Below the pieces are notes generated by a model. It was not told the origin of the DNA, did not search any database, and saw nothing but the letters and a program-made list of their open reading frames with translations. From Neocallimastix lanati (nom. inval.) (taxonomy: Eukaryota > Neocallimastigomycota > Neocallimastigomycetes > Neocallimastigales > Neocallimastigaceae): DNA of 64,000 nt. Positions 1 through 11,677 of the stretch are shown here, piece after piece. Numbering within the stretch: the stretch's first letter is position 1; each line of letters starts with the position of its first letter. The translations under genes were made by a program, and so were the position numbers. The stretch is taken from positions 373,501 through 437,500 of the forward strand of contig JACVTC010000104.1 in assembly GCA_016946835.1 (NCBI GenBank), read 5' to 3'.

Positions 1-4
1 AGTT

Positions 5-277
5 ATGACACCATTATATAATGTTTATATTTATAAATATCCATATTATAAATCTTCATTATTTTTATTATTTTATAGAACAAATTATGCTTGGTACTGT
101 ACTTCAAAAAAACTAAAACATATTACATATGATATAAGTTATCTTAAAACATATAAATGGAATTTAATAAACATATACAAACCAATTGAAAAAATAATCA
201 GTAATATTGATAAATATTATGAACTTAAAAATGAACATAAAATTATAATTATGTGGCTTAAACTTTCAGAATTATAA
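5..277 (+). CDS. Hypothetical 90-aa ORF at window edge
   Basis: This open frame encodes a Tyr/Lys/Ile-rich protein with one WYC and one IIMWLKL stretch. I do not recognise it. Its residue mix is less repetitive than random A/T translation, so it may be the end of a real or decayed gene whose upstream part lies outside the window. It stops 14 bp before the LTR of the next element, so it lies in the flanking DNA and not in that element. Low confidence. Confidence 0.22.
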   Translation: MTPLYNVYIYKYPYYKSSLFLLFYRTNYAWYCTSKKLKHITYDISYLKTYKWNLINIYKPIEKIISNIDKYYELKNEHKIIIMWLKLSEL

Positions 278-290
278 TATTTATAATTTG

Positions 291-625
291 TGATATATAA
301 TCAATTAATTTTTGCTCAAGTAAAATGTTGATATATTATTTTTTATTATTTGTAAACTTAATAATTACAATATTTTTCAATTTCTTGTATAAATATTTTT
401 TAATATTTCTATATATTAGAATATATAATTAATATAATACCTATTTCTTATAAATAGATTAGATTATTTATATTAGAAATAGAGGACTCTCTTGTAATTT
501 TTAGGAATTAGAATTATTATTTTAATTGTACGAATATTATAATATTATTAATAAAATTTACTAAACTACCATTATTTAAAACCCACTGCTTTATAAATTA
601 TTGCACATAAAAGTCCCGCATATCA
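291..625 (+). repeat. 5' LTR of Asn-rich Gag element, copy 1
   Basis: The segment starts TGATATATAA and ends CGCATATCA. From about position 409 to its end it matches, in reverse complement, the LTR at 11292-11677. A primer-binding site follows 5 bp after its end, which fixes the 3' boundary. The 5' boundary is chosen from the TGATAT start by analogy with the second copy and is less certain, because the first 110 bp of the two copies have diverged. Confidence 0.6.
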
Positions 626-630
626 AAATT

Positions 631-648
631 TGGTGGAGATATCGGGGA
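631..648 (+). promoter_or_regulatory. tRNA primer-binding site of Asn-rich element copy 1
   Basis: TGGTGGAGATATCGGGGA follows the LTR end by 5 bp. It begins with TGG, the complement of a tRNA CCA end, and would pair with a tRNA whose 3' end reads TATCTCCACCA. I cannot name that tRNA. Its place directly after an LTR is what supports the call. Confidence 0.6.
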
Positions 649-1362
649 TGTGCAATAGTGTTGTTATATTGTTTTAAAAAAATAAATTTGAGGATTAATT
701 ATACATATTAAATATTATATTTTTTTTTATAATTGGTTATTGAGCTGAGATTGGTTATAATTAATAATAATAAATCATTAAATAACACAAAACTAATTTA
801 AATTATTAAAAAGGATATATAATTAGAGACAACTGGGAATTCGGACCAGAATAAAAACGAACAAGTCTTTAATTTTCCTTTATATTAAAATTATTAAAAT
901 AGGATTAGTTATAATTGTTTAGTAATAATATTTTAGTTGAATAGTAATAATAATTATACTAAAAAAAAAAAAAAAAAAAAAAAAAAAAGAAAAAATTTTG
1001 ATATAAAATAAAAAAATAGTATAATTATTCTATATATAGGATAATAATTATTTGTATATAATATTAATAGAGTTAGCAATAACAAAATAAAAGAATAGAA
1101 TAATAAATTATTTCACAATAGAATTATAAATAAAAAAGAATTAAAATAAAATAAGAGATTAGTAGTATATAAAAAAAAAAAAAAAAAAAAAAAATACATA
1201 TTTTCATATTTAATAATAACTAAGCATAGGATATAAAATAAAATAAAATAAAATAAATGTAGAAAGTGTTTTTGGTATTTATTATTAATTATTAAACCAA
1301 AACGCAATAACGAATTAAATAAAGAAAAAAAAAAAAAAAAAAAAATATTTAATTTTTCTTTT

Positions 1363-2409
1363 ATGAGAGATAGTAGTAGTAGTAGTAGTGAACATATTAG
1401 TAGTGATTACAATAGTATTAACGGCACTATGTCAGACGTAGATACAAAGACTCTTCCAAGGATTGCTGGATCTCGTAGGGACGCGGAACTTTGGAAATTT
1501 AGGATCAATGACTGGTTTAAGAGAGAAGGCATTACTACTGATGAAAATAAATTTAGTTATATTATTGCCGCTGCTGAAGACGACATTGTAAGTGTGTTGA
1601 AAGAAAAAGAAGCAGAAGTAAATAGACCTCTTACATTAGATGAATATGTGAAACTAATAAAGAAAAAGTATTGGAGAGAAAACCAAAAAGATAATAAATT
1701 ACGTCAATTAAAACGTATTATTATCGAACCAAGCGAAACCGTATATGATTTCAATACCAGGTATTTAGAATTATACGACCTACTAGAGACAGAGGATAGA
1801 GCATCTATTTCGGTTATAGATTATGAAAATGCTCTTAGACCTAGGACTCAGATTTATACTAAAATAGCTATGGAGGAATGTGATTCCCTAGAAGACGCTT
1901 GTAGTAAAGCAGAGAAATATGAGAAAATATTGCAGGAATCACATTACAATAGGAATAATAGGAGAAATGAAAGAAATAATAATTATAGCATTTATTCACC
2001 TATGAATCAACCTGTTTCTAATCTTGTAAATAATTCTAATAATTCATGGAAAAGAAATGGTCTGAATTTTAGAAACAATAGGAATACTTTCACGAATATG
2101 CCTACCAATTTCATTCATCGAAATAATCATAATATGCTAAATAATTTTAATAATAATGGAATCAATAACCCATATAATATAAATAATATTTATTTAAATA
2201 ATAGAAACAATAATAATTATAAAATTAATAACAATCAAATACCTAATAATGATGGAATGGATGACTTGGTAATTAGAATGCAGAACTTACATATTAAAAC
2301 ATGCTATTTCTGTAACCAACCTGGTCATCTTGTTAAGGATTGTACTGAATTAGCCAAAGTTAAACAAGATCCAAATTTTATAAATTATTTTAATTTACAA
2401 AAATACTGA
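1363..2409 (+). CDS. Gag of Asn-rich LTR element (CCHC zinc knuckle)
   Basis: This 348-aa protein has a Ser-rich start, a helical capsid-like region (residues about 30-190, with RDAELWKFRINDWF and YDFNTRYLELYDLL), a long Asn-rich stretch (about 195-305) and one zinc knuckle near residues 315-328 (CYFCNQPGHLVKDC, pattern C-x2-C-x4-H-x4-C). Such Gag proteins build the intracellular particle and bind element RNA. After the TGA at 2407-2409 the same frame reads IMEEGKLP, and the intact Gag of element E ends MEEGKLPL. This suggests that the TGA is a recent nonsense change or a readthrough site and that Gag once ended at 2460. The start is the first ATG after the leader. Confidence 0.8.
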   Translation: MRDSSSSSSEHISSDYNSINGTMSDVDTKTLPRIAGSRRDAELWKFRINDWFKREGITTDENKFSYIIAAAEDDIVSVLKEKEAEVNRPLTLDEYVKLIKKKYWRENQKDNKLRQLKRIIIEPSETVYDFNTRYLELYDLLETEDRASISVIDYENALRPRTQIYTKIAMEECDSLEDACSKAEKYEKILQESHYNRNNRRNERNNNYSIYSPMNQPVSNLVNNSNNSWKRNGLNFRNNRNTFTNMPTNFIHRNNHNMLNNFNNNGINNPYNINNIYLNNRNNNNYKINNNQIPNNDGMDDLVIRMQNLHIKTCYFCNQPGHLVKDCTELAKVKQDPNFINYFNLQKY

Positions 2410-2426
2410 ATAATGGAAGAAGGTAA

Positions 2427-2858
2427 ACTTCCCATAATCAAATTGCTACTTCCCCAGTAATAACTGCAGCAACATGGAACACTAATTATGATGCAATTAT
2501 TGCTGCAGCGAAACGTAGTAGAGATGAAAAATATGCATCTCTACCTAAGGCAAAAAGAAACTTCAAAAATAATAATGATATTAAAATAAATAATAACAAT
2601 TACACTAATAATATAAATGAAAATAATAATAATGATTTAACTATCAATAATAATGTTAACAACAATATCTTATACAATTTACGAAATCGGAAAATTCTAA
2701 AACCAAATTTAAATAATAATATTAAGAATAATATTAATAATAAAGGAAGCAATAATAATAATGAAAATAATATCAATAATAATAATATTAATGAAAATTT
2801 AATTAATAATAATTCAAATAATTATAATATCAATAATGATACATCCAACTTGACTACA

Positions 2859-2893
<35 letters not shown>

Positions 2894-4381
2894 TGATGAT
2901 GATGATAATAATAATAATAATAATAATAATGATGATATTTATAATAATAAAAAAAATAATAATAAAAATGACACTTTGAATAACATAGTAAATGTGGAAC
3001 AAAAGAAATTATACTCGTTCAAAATGGATAATTTCAGAGAAAAAATTTATAAAATAGGAAATGCCAATAGTGGAAAATTTGAAACAAATAGTAATATTAT
3101 AATTACTAAAGAAGAAAATAAAAATAGTTTCACTGGTAATACAGATGTTAAGAAAAATCAAAATAATAATATGGAAATTAATAGTATTGTAACAATGAAT
3201 ATTAAAACTATTGATAATAATGAAAATATTAATTCATATAGTAAAAAGAATAAAGATAATAATGATATTGTAATGAATCCGTCAATTAAAACAGATTTTA
3301 ACAATAAAAAACACTTTACAATTTAAACAAATAAGTAAATTCTTTTATTATTAAATTCTTTTTTTATTAATTATAAATTTCTTTTATGTTATTAACTGTA
3401 AAATAGTTAATAACTAATACATCGATTTAATTGAGAAAAATTACATGTATTTATATTTTTTCTTATTACACTATTAATATATGATGTTATTTAATAATAT
3501 ATATAAAACTATTTATTTATAAACAAAAGATTTTTTAATTAATAATTTTTATTATTTATTAATTTACTAAAACTAAAATTAATTTTTTAAACTCTTTATT
3601 TTATTTATTATTTTAATACTTATAATAATTTTAATTATATATTTAATATTGAAAAACTATTTTTATAAATATTAACTATTTAAGATTATTCCTAAATTAA
3701 TATTTAACTATTTAAAACTAAACTAAGTTAACTAAACTAATTAAAAAATATTTTCAATTTAAAAAATAATTAATAAAACTTATATTAAAAAATAATTCAT
3801 ATACATTAAATAAATTAATTGTACGAAAAATTAAGCTATTTAATGTATTAAAGATTTATTAAATCTTTACAGATATTATTGAGAATTCTGAAAATATAAT
3901 TAACAAGAGAAATAGTAATAAAAATATAAAAGAAGTAATAAATAATAATGAACGTTTAAAAGTTGAAATTATTAACAATAGAACTAATAAATCTATAACT
4001 CCTAGTTTAGTAATAGAATCAAAAGTTATTATTAATAAAAATTCAAAAATAAACAATATTCAAGTTATTCCAAATGATAATAAAAACAAGCAATTTACAA
4101 ATAAAGTGTATTCAGTTAATAATAATAATATTTATATAAAAGAAAGAAAAATTATTAACAAAAATTCACCAATAGATGAATTTAGTAAAGTTGTTAATGT
4201 TGATAGTGATAAGAAAATAAAAATTAATAAAATTAAAAAGATAATTAAAATTCCAAATATTCGTATTAAAAATAACAATAAAAATAAAATAAATATTAAT
4301 AAAATTTTGATGCTCAAACCTGAGATTTAATTAAAAGAGATTATTAGTTATAACAACAATCGAGTTGATACAAAACGAATT
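2427..4381 (+). pseudogene. Asn/Asp/Lys-rich second ORF, split by a solo LTR
   Basis: The frame lies at -1 relative to Gag and is open from 2427. It reads through a basic segment (KRSRDEKYASLPKAKR), a motif YNLRNRKILKP, long runs of Asn and Asp coded by AAT/GAT repeats (2860-2935), and a charged segment with YSFKMDNFREKIYKIGNAN. An LTR inserted at 3269 breaks it, and it resumes at 3877 up to about 4330. The equivalent ORF in the 11292-13300 copy is continuous there. It takes the place of the charged linker ahead of the protease in Ty3 Pol proteins, but no protease or RT follows. Its function is unknown. Confidence 0.6.
3269..3871 (+). mobile_element. Solo LTR J1 (603 bp, TSD GATAT)
   Basis: The segment starts TGTAATGAATCC and ends AATCTTTACA, and is flanked by GATAT on both sides (3264-3268 and 3872-3876). 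The uninterrupted copy of the host ORF (reverse strand near 12290) has a single GATAT at this point, so the insertion and its 5-bp target duplication are directly proven. There is no internal coding region. A related LTR in the opposite orientation is at 7202-7958; the two share an ATCGATGTATTAG block. Confidence 0.88.
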
Positions 4382-5889
4382 TGGTGGTAGCCAGAAAATA
4401 AATCAATAGTACTTATAGCTTTAACTTCACCATCAATTGAAAAGAGAATTTCTTCTATAAAGGGGACGGAATAAGAATCTTTTATTGTTAATTCGTTAAG
4501 TTTCCGGTAGTCAATGCATAATCTCCATTTACCATTCTTCTTCTGAATCAGTACGATAGGAGATGACCACGTAGAGTGTGAGGGTACTATTAATTTCTTA
4601 TTAATTAATTTAGTTATTTCTTCCTTTAAAATGTCCGCTTTAGCTTTTGATAGACGATAAGAACGTTGTTTAACTGGTTTACTTCCTTTCTTTAATATTA
4701 TAGAATGGGGAAGTAATTTAGTTTCATTCAAATCGTCGGTACTGATGGCAATAATTTCGTCAAATTTGTTTAATAAATCTTTTATACTTTTTATAAGATC
4801 TTCATTATTAGAACCAATTCTGGTAGACAGAATTTCATTGAGTTTATGGGATCTATCGTTCTTTTCATTTTTGTTCTCATTATAGTTAAATAGGACAACT
4901 TCGTCAAGTATGACTTCGTCAGTACCTATTTTATATGGAATAAAGATTCCATTCTCCACGTTCTTTCGAGATGATTTATCCATCGACAAAATTAAGTTTC
5001 AAAGTGCACCATCTGGTACATCACCATCAGATATATCATTTTCAGTCTTGGTTTCGTCACTTCGATCTAGTTTTTCCAGGTCTTCGATGACTTCCCAAAG
5101 ATCAAATTTATTGACGATATCATTAATTTTCTTCGTGTCTAAATTAGAATTTATCTTACATAATTCTAATATAATGGGATTGATAAATAAATAATTTTTG
5201 ATAATAGTCTCGTAACAAATGATAATGTCGAATAAGAGGTTGTCTCTTTCCACAAGTCTAAAATTAGCATTAAATGTATGGGTTCCAATAGTTAAAGGTA
5301 ATTTGTATATAAGACCAGGTTTAGAATCGGAATCAGACAAAACTTGAACAATAGAACACGTAGCAATTCCAATTGGTTGTGGTTTGTTCGGTAGTTTATC
5401 AAAATAACTCTTTGAAATTAAATTGATACCGGCACCATAATCTAGATATACTTTAGAGGGAATATCAAACATTTTACATCTTGAGATAGCAATTTTTCCT
5501 TTATGAACTAAATTAACGATAGGATTATCCTTATCTAATTTTAAATTCTTAACAAGATCGGCTCTAACCTTCGGACTGACATCAAGCAATTGAGTATAAG
5601 AGATGTTTGCCGGAGTAGAGTTCAAGTCCTTCACCATACTATAACTTGGTTCGTTGCTAATCAACTTGATGTGCTTTGGAATACTTCTCTTCTTGATTTT
5701 CTTGTTATCTTGTATATCTTCCTCCATTATAAATTGTTCTATCTCTTCCCTATCATCATTCATTGGAGGGGGGTCCTTTAGATTTTTGTCTGGATTCTTC
5801 GGCTTCTTCTTTGCACTCTTCTTATCTTCCTTCTTTTCATTCTTCTTTTCCGCTTCCATGTTCTCTTTAATGCTATTTATTTCTTTCAA
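4348..5889 (-). pseudogene. Ty3 Pol fragment: protease and truncated RT (element A)
   Basis: The first frame (5889-4999, 296 aa) has a Lys/Glu-rich linker, the conserved motif ahead of the protease (YTQLLDVSPKVRADLVKNLK) and a retropepsin-like site written DYGAGINLISKSYFDKL, where the usual D-T/S-G-A reads DYGA. The second frame (4989-4348) carries the start of RT: SHSTWSSPIVLIQKKNGKWRLCIDYRKLNELTIKDSY in pieces, then STIDLFSGYHQI. The YxDD box, RNase H and integrase are absent because of the junction near 4381. A frame change separates the two parts near 4990. Confidence 0.8.
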
Positions 5890-6229
5890 TCTTTCATCTT
5901 TATTAGTTTTCTTAACTGCTTCGATCCTTGGTTAGGCTATTATGGATGGATGGATTACTTCCCTGGGTTCATTGAATGGGCGTATTACTTCCAAGGGTTC
6001 AACATCCATAGCCTTTTCCTTGCCCTTGTCTAATCTTTTCATAGCTGGATTATTAGAAATAGGTTGAGGATCATCTTTCATGATCTCCTTCCTCCATGGC
6101 CTGGTTCATAGACCTTCATCTTCTGTTGTTCAATAACAGGCTTTTTCCTCTCGGCTCCAAACATCTTGATTTTTCCGTCGCTGTTGTTAGTTTGATTTAC
6201 GAGAGCTAACGGACTCTCCTTTAGAAGTT

Positions 6230-7067
6230 TTTTGGTTTATCTTCCTTTGAAACTTCTTTCTTCTGTTTATTTACTCTTTGAGTTAAAAGTTTAAGTAAAC
6301 TTTCGTCGTCGTAAGGACAATTATAGCCTTTATGTCCCTCTTGTCCGCATCGGTAGCATTTACTGTTGGCCGTATGATATAAAACTGGAACATTAGGAGT
6401 ACTTGGTTTTCTCCTATTGTTCGAGGAATAGTTTTGGAATAATCTTGGTGTGTCCGTTTCTTCTTTCTGGTAATGTTTCGGCTGGCCTGTATGGTTTTAT
6501 AAACGGAGGTAAGAGTGGAGTTTCAATATAGTTACGTTCTTGATTTCCCCGTTCTCTGTCGAAATCCAGTAGTTTTTGGATCTTTTCGGCTGATTTTCAT
6601 GCTTCTTCTATCGTTTTTACTCCATCATAAACGACAGCATGACAAGCTTCTGGTCTCAGCCCAATAGCGTGTAAGTAGTCAGCAATCCTTATCCCGTCCT
6701 TTAGGTCTTCGCTGACCCTACCATAGAGGTCTAAATAAGCCTCGTTGAATTCTGGAATGCTTTGGTTATCTTGTATAACCAGAGCTTTGACCTTGTCATA
6801 AGTTTCCATTTTTGTTAATTGTGTGGCTTGTAATAAGGTAGCCTTAATCTGTTCCAATTTCGGAAAGGTAGAACTCTCTTCCTTCAACTTAGCAATGATT
6901 TTCCGGGCTTCTCCTTCAGATACCAGGTAGGCTAGACGGTAGCATGTTTCATCCTCGGTTATCTTCCCCAATTCCATAAGGTTAGATAAGTCTTCATACC
7001 ACCTCTCCACAGATTTCCTATCTACGTCCTTAAGACGAGGTAGCACATTAATTATCCCATAATCCAT
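6230..7067 (-). pseudogene. Ty3 Gag, broken (element A)
   Basis: The open part (7067-6597, 156 aa) starts MDYGIINVLPRLKD and has a capsid-like helical region (RWYEDLSNLMELGKI, FNEAYLDLYGRV). It ends at a TGA that would be TGG in the pattern EEAWKSAEK. Beyond the stop and further frame changes, a zinc knuckle CYRCGQEGHKGYNC can be read near 6365-6320. The region between 6230 and 5890 continues as a broken linker toward Pol with several stops. The start is the ATG directly before a T/A-rich tract at 7068-7140. Confidence 0.7.
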
Positions 7068-7156
7068 TTTGTTTTTTTTTTTTTTGTTTATTTTTTTTTT
7101 TTGTTTATTTTTTTTTTTTTTTTTTTTATTTTTTTTTTGTTACTCGGTTTGTTTAC

Positions 7157-7188
<32 letters not shown>

Positions 7189-7201
7189 TATGGTTACTCG
7201 G

Positions 7202-7958
7202 TGTAAAGATTTAATAAAATCTTTAATAATTAATTATTACATAATTAATGTAATAAAATTACATAAATTTATGATTTACGTATATGAAAATTAATTATAA
7301 ATTTATGTAAACTTTTCATAAAGGATAAATTATTATTTAAATGATTTTGGATAATAAATTTAATCTAAATAATTTATTTAAGTTAGTTAATTTAGTTTAT
7401 TTAATTTAGTTATTTTATTTTAGTTAGTTAATTTAGTTTAATTAGTTTAAAATACTTTAAAATTAATTTCGGAATAGTTTTAAATAGTTAAAATTAGTTT
7501 AAATAGTTTATAAAAATAGTTTTGAATTGTAAATATATAAACATTTGTATTAATAATATTTATATAATAAATATCTAATAAATGAGTTTTTATTGAATTT
7601 AATTATTATTGTAAATAAGTTGAAAGTTTATTGAATTAATTATTGTTTAGTTTTAGTTAATTATTATTTAATAAAATTATTAATAAATATTTTGTTTACA
7701 AATAAATAGTAATATATGTAAATTAGATAGAAATAATATATTATAATATAATCATAAAAAAATATAAATACATGAAAATTTCTATAATTAAATCGATGTA
7801 TTAGTTATTGACTATCAAATAGTTAATAACGAGAAGAGATTTATTTTTAATTTAATAAAAGATTATTTATTAAAAAAAAGGAATTTTTTTATTACGTGTT
7901 TTTATATATATTTTGTGTATTTTGTTATTTGTAATCTGTTTCATATAAACTCTTTACA
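7202..7958 (-). mobile_element. Solo LTR J2 (757 bp, TSD CTCGG)
   Basis: The segment starts TGTAAAGATTTAAT and ends ACTCTTTACA on the + strand, with CTCGG on both sides (7197-7201 and 7959-7963). It is related to solo LTR J1 in the opposite orientation, sharing the terminal TTTACA/TGTAAAG and the ATCGATGTATTAG block. It sits in the leader of element A between primer site and Gag, so it is younger than element A. Confidence 0.82.
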
Positions 7959-8203
7959 CTCGGTTTGTTTACTTTTAGTTATAATTACTCTTATAATTAT
8001 TATTTTTATTATTATTATTATTATGATAATTATTATTTTTTTTTTTATATTTTTTTTTTTTTGTTTTTTTGTTTACAATTTAATTTAATTATTTTTTTGT
8101 TTATTATAAATTTTTTTTATATGATTTCAAAATTATTCATTTATTTAAGTTATAATTATTAAAGTATTAAATGTTTTCATTAGTAATATTTACTTCGATG
8201 TAT

Positions 8204-8222
8204 TGTCCTGCATAGCTCGCCA
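8204..8222 (-). promoter_or_regulatory. tRNA primer-binding site of element A
   Basis: On the minus strand this reads TGGCGAGCTATGCAGGACA, identical to the primer site of element E at 44082-44064. It would pair with a tRNA ending in TAGCTCGCCA (discriminator G). I cannot name the tRNA. The exact 19-nt match between two diverged elements supports a functional primer site. Confidence 0.75.
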
Positions 8223-8229
8223 ACTTTCT

Positions 8230-8687
8230 TGGTCCATTACATCGAATTTCTATTTTGTTAAAGGTAAATATACTAATATTCCAAATAACACTTAACAATT
8301 TATTATTATTAAAATATTTAATTTCTTTCTTATTTATTATTTTATCTAATTTACTTTTTTATTTATTATAAAATTACAAATCTCTATTTCTCTTGATCTC
8401 AATTTCCCTAAATTGAGTCTTACTAAATTTCGAAATTATTTTTATTTTTAGTTTAATTATTTAACCTCTCTCTTTTAATTAAATTATTTCTAATTTCTAT
8501 ATATATTAAAAATTTTATACATTAAAATTTTGTACAGCTTTGTACTACATTTATGATTATTAATATTTATTTTCTACGCTAAGGCTATATTAATTTTATA
8601 AATTTCAGTTGGTCTCGTACCAAGACTGATAAAATGTAACAATTACCTTAATTTAGAAATTGTCCTAAAAGTGGTAATTGCTTATCA
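8230..8687 (-). repeat. Probable 5' LTR of element A
   Basis: On the + strand it begins TGGTCCATTACATCG next to the primer site and can be closed at GCTTATCA, so on the minus strand it starts TGATAAGC and ends GGACCA. Elements B and E begin TGATAAAT and TGATATGG, which fits. No second LTR survives to confirm the right boundary, so the end at 8687 is tentative. Confidence 0.42.
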
Positions 8688-10448
8688 AAAGTATTTACAC
8701 GTTATTATTTATTAATTATTATCTATAATTATTTATTATTTCTTATTATTATTTGTTATTATTTATTACTTTTTATTATTATTTATTTTTATTTATTATT
8801 ATTTCCTAGTTTAATAACTATTCTAATTATTATAAATTATTTTTATTAACTATTCTAATAATTATAAATTATTTTTATTAACTAAATTAATAATTATTTA
8901 ATTATACATTAAAGAATTATCAATTTTCATATTTTATTAAATTTTTACTATTAAATTTTTATTATTAACTTTATTTATAATAATTTTTTATATAAAATAA
9001 GTTTTTATTAATTAATTATTATTTATTATAATAATTTTAAAGAATAAATTATTTTTACTATTAATCTATTCTAATATTTCTAAACTATTCTAAATTATAG
9101 CTAAAATCTATAATTTTATTAAGCTATTTCATTTTATTATTTATTTAATTATAATGTAAAATAATTATTATTTATCATTATTAATTTTATTAAATAATTA
9201 TCTAATTTATTTTATTTGTTTATTTTGGTTATTATTTATTATTATATTAATAATTTAATGACAACAAAGAATAATTAAAAGAAATATTTACAAGTATTTA
9301 TATTTTTACACGAATTTAAGGTATTTATAATTTTAGTAAGAAAAGAAATAAAAGAATAAATATTTTTTTATATTAAAAGAAATAAAAGAATAACAATAAA
9401 GAAAATAAAGAAATTATATCGTTGATAAAAATAAGATTATTAAAAGTTATCTTTTAAAATTATTATAATATTTTTCTTTTTTTCTAGAAACACAATTTTT
9501 CTAGAAGATCATGATTGATTTTTAATTTTAATTTTATTAAAGCAGAATTATTTAAGGTTCAGATAATTTAATCTTATTTAAGGTTAAATTTTAATTTTTA
9601 AATAAATTTTATTATAATATTTGATTTTATAATTTCATTCTTCATCAGACATGATATGGTTCATATAGTTTTGGGAAAATATAATAATAATTAACACAAA
9701 TAATAAAATTACAATAAAAATAATTTTGTTTTAAAATTAATATTTATTTATTTAAATTTATAAAAGAAAAATAATAATAATATAATTATTTATTTAATAA
9801 AAAGAAAGTTATTCATTATATTTTATTTCACTAAAAATTACATGTATTTATATTTTTTGATCAAATTAAAATTTGTAAAGCCTAACTATTTTTTTAATAA
9901 ACTAATTACTAATTATTTTTATAAATAAAACATTTAAATTGAAATTGAATTATTATTTTAGTTAATAATATTATTGTTATAAATAGTAGTTATATATTAT
10001 TGAATTACTAATTATTTAATAATAGTTTAATATTAATATATATAAAATAAAAAATAAAGAGATTATACAGAATATTTTAATTGTGGTTTAGTTAAATTTA
10101 GTAATTAAAAATAAATTTAAATTGATAACGAAAATTTTAATAACTAATTAAATAGATTTGATTATTTTCAATATAACATATTACAAAAGAAATATAGTAT
10201 TAATATATTAAGTGGGCAAGGACAATATTCTTAGCTAAAGATTTTTAATACATTATAATGGAATCGGATCGATAATTCAAAAAGGAATTATAAGTTGATT
10301 GGTGATTTATTAACTTAAGATTTCTATTTAGTAATATTTGAAGAATATTGGAAAGTTCCAATTATATAGAATAGAATAATCTATAAGGTTAGAATAATTT
10401 ATATTATTCTAGCACAATTAGTATTATTTATTCATTCTGTATTAGACA
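8688..10448. other. A/T-rich stretch with probable LTR relics, no gene
   Basis: No credible coding frame is present. From 9652 a sequence starts TGATATGGTTCATATAG after AGACA, and another AGACA lies at 10444-10448, so 9651-10443 may be one more decayed LTR unit. A less A/T-biased patch lies at 10215-10300 (AGTGGGCAAGGACAATATTC). I can support nothing further. Confidence 0.3.
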
Positions 10449-10826
10449 TGTTGAGGTTCGGGAGAGATTATTAATAAATATAGAAATAAACACTAAAATA
10501 AAAAAATTAAAAATTAAAATATATCTTTTTTTTTAAAAATATTTTATTTATTTATTTAATAAAAATTATTCAATTAAAACTAAAGATAATTTAATTTCTT
10601 CAATAGGATTATATATTTTTTTTCCTTCCTTCTCTAAAATACAAATTTCTCATCTATTTATATTTTTTTTATCGTTAGAAATGGTAAAGCCATTTCTTTA
10701 TAATATTTTAGAGTTACATGTTTGAATTGTATTTAAATTATAAATTCATAATCTATTCTATTATAATAAATAATTATTGCATATTATTAAATTCTAAACT
10801 ATTTATTATTAATTGTAGTGATAATA
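10449..10826 (+). repeat. LTR-like repeat F, copy 1
   Basis: This is nearly the same sequence as 34111-34485. Both start TGTTGAGGTTCGGGA and share TAGAAATAAACACTAAAAT, a small inverted repeat around GAAATGG/CCATTTC, and GAGTTACATGTTTGAATTG. Similarity ends near GTAGTGAT (10826). Nothing that looks like an internal region follows, so it is probably a solo LTR. The right end is not well defined. Confidence 0.6.
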
Positions 10827-11291
10827 TATTTTAAAAATAATTTTATTACTTTTACAGAACTATTAGTAATAGAGTATTATTTAATTTTATACTATTTTTA
10901 AATAAAAGTATTTTAGATTATTATCTATTATTAATATTATTATAAATGGGGTGTATTTTGGAAGGAAGTATTACAAATTTTAATGACAAGGATCATGGAT
11001 TTAAGTAAAATATTTTTAAATCATTATTAATTATATTAATTTTTATTAATAATAAATAATCTGTATTAGTAATATTTGTAAAATAAAATTTTCTTTAATA
11101 ATAAAATATTAATAGAATAAATCATATTAATAAAACTAGATATTGATAATAATATTGATATTAATAATATAGTATTAATTTTAATAATAAAGTATTGATA
11201 TTAATAAAGAATTTATATTAATAATAATAAATTTAATATTAGTAATAATTTGGCAGTAATAGAACATAAGAAAGTTCTCCAAGTAAGGAAA
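10827..11291. other. A/T-rich spacer, no gene
   Basis: It contains short ATT/AAT repeats and a small mixed-base patch (10945-10995, GGGGTGTATTTTGGAAGG). I see no coding frame or RNA gene. It ends at GGAAA, the left flank of the next LTR. Confidence 0.3.
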
Positions 11292-11677
11292 TGATATGCG
11301 GGACTTTTATGTGCAATAATTTATAAGCAGTGGGTTTTAAATAATGGTAGTTTAGTAAATTTTATTAATAAAATTATAATATTCGTACAATTAAAATAAT
11401 AATTCTAATTCCTAAAAATTTACAAGAGAGTTCTCTATTTCTAATATAAATAATTTAATCTATTTATAAGAAATAGGTAATATATTAATTATATATTCTA
11501 ATATATAGAACTATATAAATTTTATATGAATTAATGTATTATAATTATTATAATTATAATAATACATATTGAAATAAAATAAAATAAAATAATTATTATC
11601 AAAAAGATATGAATTTAATATTTAATAATTATTGTTGAATATATAAATATGTTACTGCACATATTTGTTTTATATCA
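11292..11677 (-). repeat. 3' LTR of Asn-rich element copy 2
   Basis: On the minus strand it starts TGATATAAAAC and ends CCGCATATCA (386 bp). From the inner part to the end it matches the LTR at 409-625, including the CAGTGGGTTTTAAATAATGG block in reverse. A purine-rich tract abuts its start. Confidence 0.75.

Larger units (their letters stand above)
291..4381 (+). mobile_element. Truncated LTR element with Gag and Asn-rich ORF, copy 1
   Basis: In order this element holds an LTR (291-625), a primer site (631-648), an A-rich leader with A tracts near 960-990, 1170-1193 and 1323-1345, a Gag gene (1363-2409) and an Asn-rich second ORF (2427-4381). The second ORF is split by a solo LTR at 3269-3871. 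The element stops abruptly at about 4381, where the sequence switches to the opposite-strand RT of element A. The copy at 11292-13300 goes straight from the Asn-rich ORF to a polypurine tract and LTR with no reverse transcriptase or integrase. The family is therefore probably non-autonomous, of the TR-GAG type. Confidence 0.65.
4382..8687 (-). mobile_element. Truncated Ty3-type element A
   Basis: On the minus strand this holds a 5' LTR (about 8687-8230), primer site (8222-8204), leader, Gag (7067 to about 6230), protease and the start of RT (5889-4348). RT stops after its SGYHQI motif, where it joins the Asn-rich element in tail-to-tail orientation, so RT core, RNase H, integrase and the 3' LTR are missing. 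A solo LTR (7202-7958) sits in the leader. Several stops and frame changes show that it is dead. It shares its primer site with element E, so both belong to one clade. Confidence 0.75.

Noticed and set aside
2814-3002. Poly-Ile ORFs on the strand opposite the AAT repeats (also 12561-12785 and 12196-12516)
   Set aside because: They are antisense shadows of the Asn-rich ORF and come from the same microsatellite.
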